Shown: in pieces, positions 63,401 to 64,000 of the stretch
Position numbering within the stretch: position 1 is the first letter of the stretch
Layout of the letters: the number at the start of each line of letters is the position of its first letter
NCBI GenBank assembly: GCA_022706765.1
Contig: JAKJBX010000010.1
Coordinates: 1-64,000, forward strand
Length of the DNA stretch: 64,000 bases
Reading direction: 5' to 3'
From: Bacillota bacterium
GTDB lineage: Bacteria > Bacillota > Clostridia > Monoglobales > Firm-18
Made by a program: the position numbers and the translations under genes
The notes under the pieces: model-generated
The model's database searches: none
Told to the model about the DNA's origin: nothing
What the model saw: only the letters and a program-made list of their open reading frames with translations

Positions 63401-64000
63401 CGCCCTGACCTGCGAACACGCTTGAAAAGAACGAGGTGTTGGCGCTCTCGATGTCGATGTTGATTTTGGGCTGCAAGATGCCGTACCCTTTTACGACGCG
63501 CCCGTTTTTCACCTCGGGCTTATTGAGCGGGTGCGCCATGGCGCCGATAAGCTCCTTTGCCGTGTCACGCCCGAGCCTTGTGTCGGCGTCAAGGGTGATG
63601 ACGTACTTGACGCTTTGCAACAGGGCAAGGTCGCCGATGACGGTGGTAAAGGAGGTATCCTTGTGACCCCGCAGCAGCCTGCACAGCTCCACGATGGCGC
63701 CGCGCTTGCGCTCCCAACCCATGTAGCTGTTGTTGCGTTTGTCGTATGTTCGCCGTCGGTGCAGCAAGCAGAACCTGTCACCGTACTTTGCGTTCAGGTC
63801 GTCAATGACCTGCCGCACCGCGGTGATAATGCCATTGTCCTCGGGGGTAACCTCGTCCTTGCCGTCGGCGAAGTCACCGAGCACACCGAACAGGATATTG
63901 TCCTGACGGTTGGCAAGGTAGTAGATTTCAAGCTGCTTTGAAAGCTTCTTTGCCGCGTCGGCGTTCGGGAGCAGTGCGGAGATCACCACCAGTGTGCGGT
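57483..64000 (-). CDS. Cyclic beta-1,2-glucan synthase-like protein (GT84-GH189-GH94), partial
   Basis: This huge protein runs off the right window edge; 2168 residues are counted from GTG 63989 and the frame continues beyond. A GT84 glycosyltransferase part (VITLDADTRLG) comes first, with transmembrane helices (about 310-480). A glycoamylase-like (GH189) domain follows (SGNLCGYLIIV, LVSWTGTMFEYLMPL, WGTSESGFNAFD). The C-terminus has a GH94 phosphorylase domain with GSGDWNDGMNKVG and the GWTWYTGASGWMYR block. It would synthesise cyclic or linear beta-1,2-glucan. Only the N-terminal portion is missing. Confidence 0.93.
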   Translation of the reverse strand, partial: RTLVVISALLPNADAAKKLSKQLEIYYLANRQDNILFGVLGDFADGKDEVTPEDNGIITAVRQVIDDLNAKYGDRFCLLHRRRTYDKRNNSYMGWERKRGAIVELCRLLRGHKDTSFTTVIGDLALLQSVKYVITLDADTRLGRDTAKELIGAMAHPLNKPEVKNGRVVKGYGILQPKINIDIESANTSFFSSVFAGQGGIDVYSGAVSDVYQDLFDEGIFTGKGIFDVDVFCELLPIAIPENTVLSHDLLEGSYLRCGLATDIVLVDGFPWKYSSYSARMHRWLRGDWQILPWLIGTVKNPLNAISKWKILDNLRRSVIPLFLSVIIFLSFNLLPDSSHVWFGFALASVLISLALSTIDWMASEGYRYIGQRCNAKIVYGLRGVLFEAFLLFILLPHYAYVAADAICRALWRMMVSKRKILEWVTAADADRKKDSGVFGYYRLMLPSCVFAAAMCVFSTKYHVLAYAISALWFASPLIMYYASRSRKDRPHLMKKEDRDFLIDIARRTWQYFDDFTAASDNYLTPDNYQEDPPNGLAHRTSPTNIGLELAAIVCAKDFGFITAHKAVDMTEKIYGTLQRLEKWNGHFYNWYNTKTLEVLRPRYISTVDSGNLCGYLIIVISAFLSIANEHEELAGRAKALADGFQEMYDRMNFRPLYDRQRDLFTIGYNAEEEHLTKSYYDLLSSEARMASFIAIAKGDIPKKHWFTLGRTLVTRDGYRGLVSWTGTMFEYLMPLILMKNIKNTLLDETYYFVIRAQRKYGALRGVPWGTSESGFNAFDIDLNYQYKAFGVPDLGLKRGLVSDMVVAPYASVMALMVDYEAAMANIRQLRDSGILGKYGLYEAIDYTPERTLPGSTCSVIKSYMVHHLGMSLLSVSNVLNDNILQKRFHANPYIKATEELLGERVPVNVIISKENREKVEPLKPIEREEGMCVRVVEHIDVNNPKAHMLSNGKMTVLLTDSGCGYSTVGATAVTRFTGDLQSGVYGNFVYIQDLGSKTVWTNTVAPSFTDCEGSRAVFSPHKAEFYRSVCGIDTTTEIIVSPEENAELRRVTIANHTEEDALLEITNYQEVILTTTQADTAHPAFSSLFVKTEYDETSDALIATRRTRDEKETPLYAMQTVCVGSEKVSKTEFETDRAKFLGRKHTVRTPQIIADGAEMTGTAGAVLDPVFSQRFRLKIEKGSVASFTIVTACCERREEALEIAQKYKTAMNISRAFDMAFSRSQVENKYLGISIRDEKAAYDILANVLYILPYRQRLAEYISQNTLGQQSLWSLGISGDNPIVTLRVYSADELDILRSLLQIHELWRIKGKSIDLVIISEDEGSYIQPLLTAIHEIISISHIRELVGVRGGIYILGGSILSPEVKNLVLAASRVVLHSNMGNISDQLEAPPFENAIPYVSFSKHEYDPVRLELGDVMFYNGYGGFAGGEYRIMQDGGNKTPLPWCNVVASPSFGFVVSESGGGYAWYHNSRENKLTPWTNDPVTDPPHEIIYMRDDECGGVWHACSAQYIVRHGIGYSVFDTVNYGIHSTFSVFVPENEDAKVSITELRNTTDTERSITLFYYLNPVLGASESEEKPFLSVSGGEHVMTVRNNYNTDYPGQTVYAACSEKIGSYTCDKREFFGDSRLSQTPNGLLRERFSGASGVGYDACVAMQCKVTLLPNERKTVVFSLGMTGRVIGANDACRLLDESKAAWQKRTGAIKINTPDMSMNLMVNSWLLYQTISCRIYARAAFYQCGGAYGFRDQLQDVLALLHADPELARAHIIRCAARQFVEGDVQHWWHEVASGFKGIRTKFSDDLLWLPYAVWEYMHATGDTSILDVDVPYIDGEQLCDSEHEKYCPALPTPHTGTIREHCAKALERAMKFGSHGLPLMGSGDWNDGMNKVGAGGAGESVWLGWFLFDIMRKFGYNTDALGESLNKAWDGSWYHRAYTDDGSVIGSAQSTECKIDAIAQAWSVISGAGQEDYQVQAMDSVIKHLVSREDGIIKLLTPPFDSAEHEVGYIKSYVPGVRENGGQYTHAAAWVIMAFAKLGMGGVAADLYAMINPVNHSRTPIEALKYKAEPYVIAADVYSAHTSAGRGGWTWYTGASGWMYRVATEWILGIKKQGDKLFINPCIPEGWKEFSFEYTYKDTPYRFTVKNPNGISRSEKAAEVALTDDGNYHNIEIIMQ

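Overview
The window looks like chromosome of an anaerobic, endospore-forming Clostridia, most likely Oscillospiraceae/Ruminococcaceae-like. The evidence is a complete spoIIIAA-AH operon, spmAB, a dipicolinate synthase A gene, a PdaB-type deacetylase, [FeFe]-hydrogenase maturases, an AbrB/SpoVT-type regulator, lipid II amidation genes (murT/gatD) and frequent TTG starts with strong GGAGG ribosome binding sites. Coding DNA is moderately GC-rich, except for a visibly AT-richer block at about 45.4-50.7 kb.

Layout. 1-2.7 kb: hydE (cut by the window edge), hydF and a TM1266-type regulator behind a promoter and a long leader containing a terminator. 2.7-7.4 kb: NYN-domain protein, dpaA, carD, radA, ung. 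7.5-12.3 kb: a membrane-anchored protein, an 83-bp MITE-like element beside a possible mfd remnant, then pth-prs-glmU and ogg. 12.3-20.6 kb: DUF6062 protein, gatD-murT, metK-topoisomerase A, a 42-residue Gly/Asn/Cys peptide, spmAB and abrB. 20.6-26.8 kb: a MarR-controlled heterodimeric ABC exporter and a GntR-controlled ABC system. 27-29.6 kb: a three-gene operon (DUF6062, NifU-like scaffold, GGGtGRT protein) behind what reads as a fluoride riboswitch. 29.9-34.9 kb: asp23 and spoIIIA. 35-39.7 kb: an SLH-serpin fusion, gene remnants, glnS and DUF4288. 39.9-42.3 kb: a truncated xanthine dehydrogenase locus. 42.4-45.1 kb: a Crp/Fnr regulator and a DUF1858/DUF438-hemerythrin-PAS/cupin operon with a palindrome centred at about -41.5. 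45.2-50.8 kb: a probable genomic island bracketed by a tRNA-Thr and a degenerate copy of its 3' half. It carries XRE, UbiA, old-yellow-enzyme, truncated SDR, radical SAM/SPASM and hydrolase genes. 51-52.7 kb: ECF sigma and anti-sigma. 52.9-56.7 kb: a sugar isomerase/oxidoreductase operon with a divergent AraC regulator. 56.7-64 kb: polysaccharide deacetylase and a giant cyclic beta-1,2-glucan synthase-like protein running off the end.

Two themes stand out. First, a dispersed intergenic repeat (at least six full or near-full copies plus partial ones) joins a conserved core containing CCTTGGCAAAGGC to a long hairpin whose loop-proximal stem is usually conserved (AGGAAAT/ATTTCCT) while the outer stem differs between copies yet stays complementary. 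Second, regulation is unusually readable: the fluoride-type riboswitch with its terminator, tandem MarR palindromes, a palindrome over the -10 of the island operon, and the Crp/Fnr site. The best candidates for undescribed biology are the fluoride-riboswitch operon with no known fluoride exporter, the tRNA-Thr island pathway, and the repeat family.
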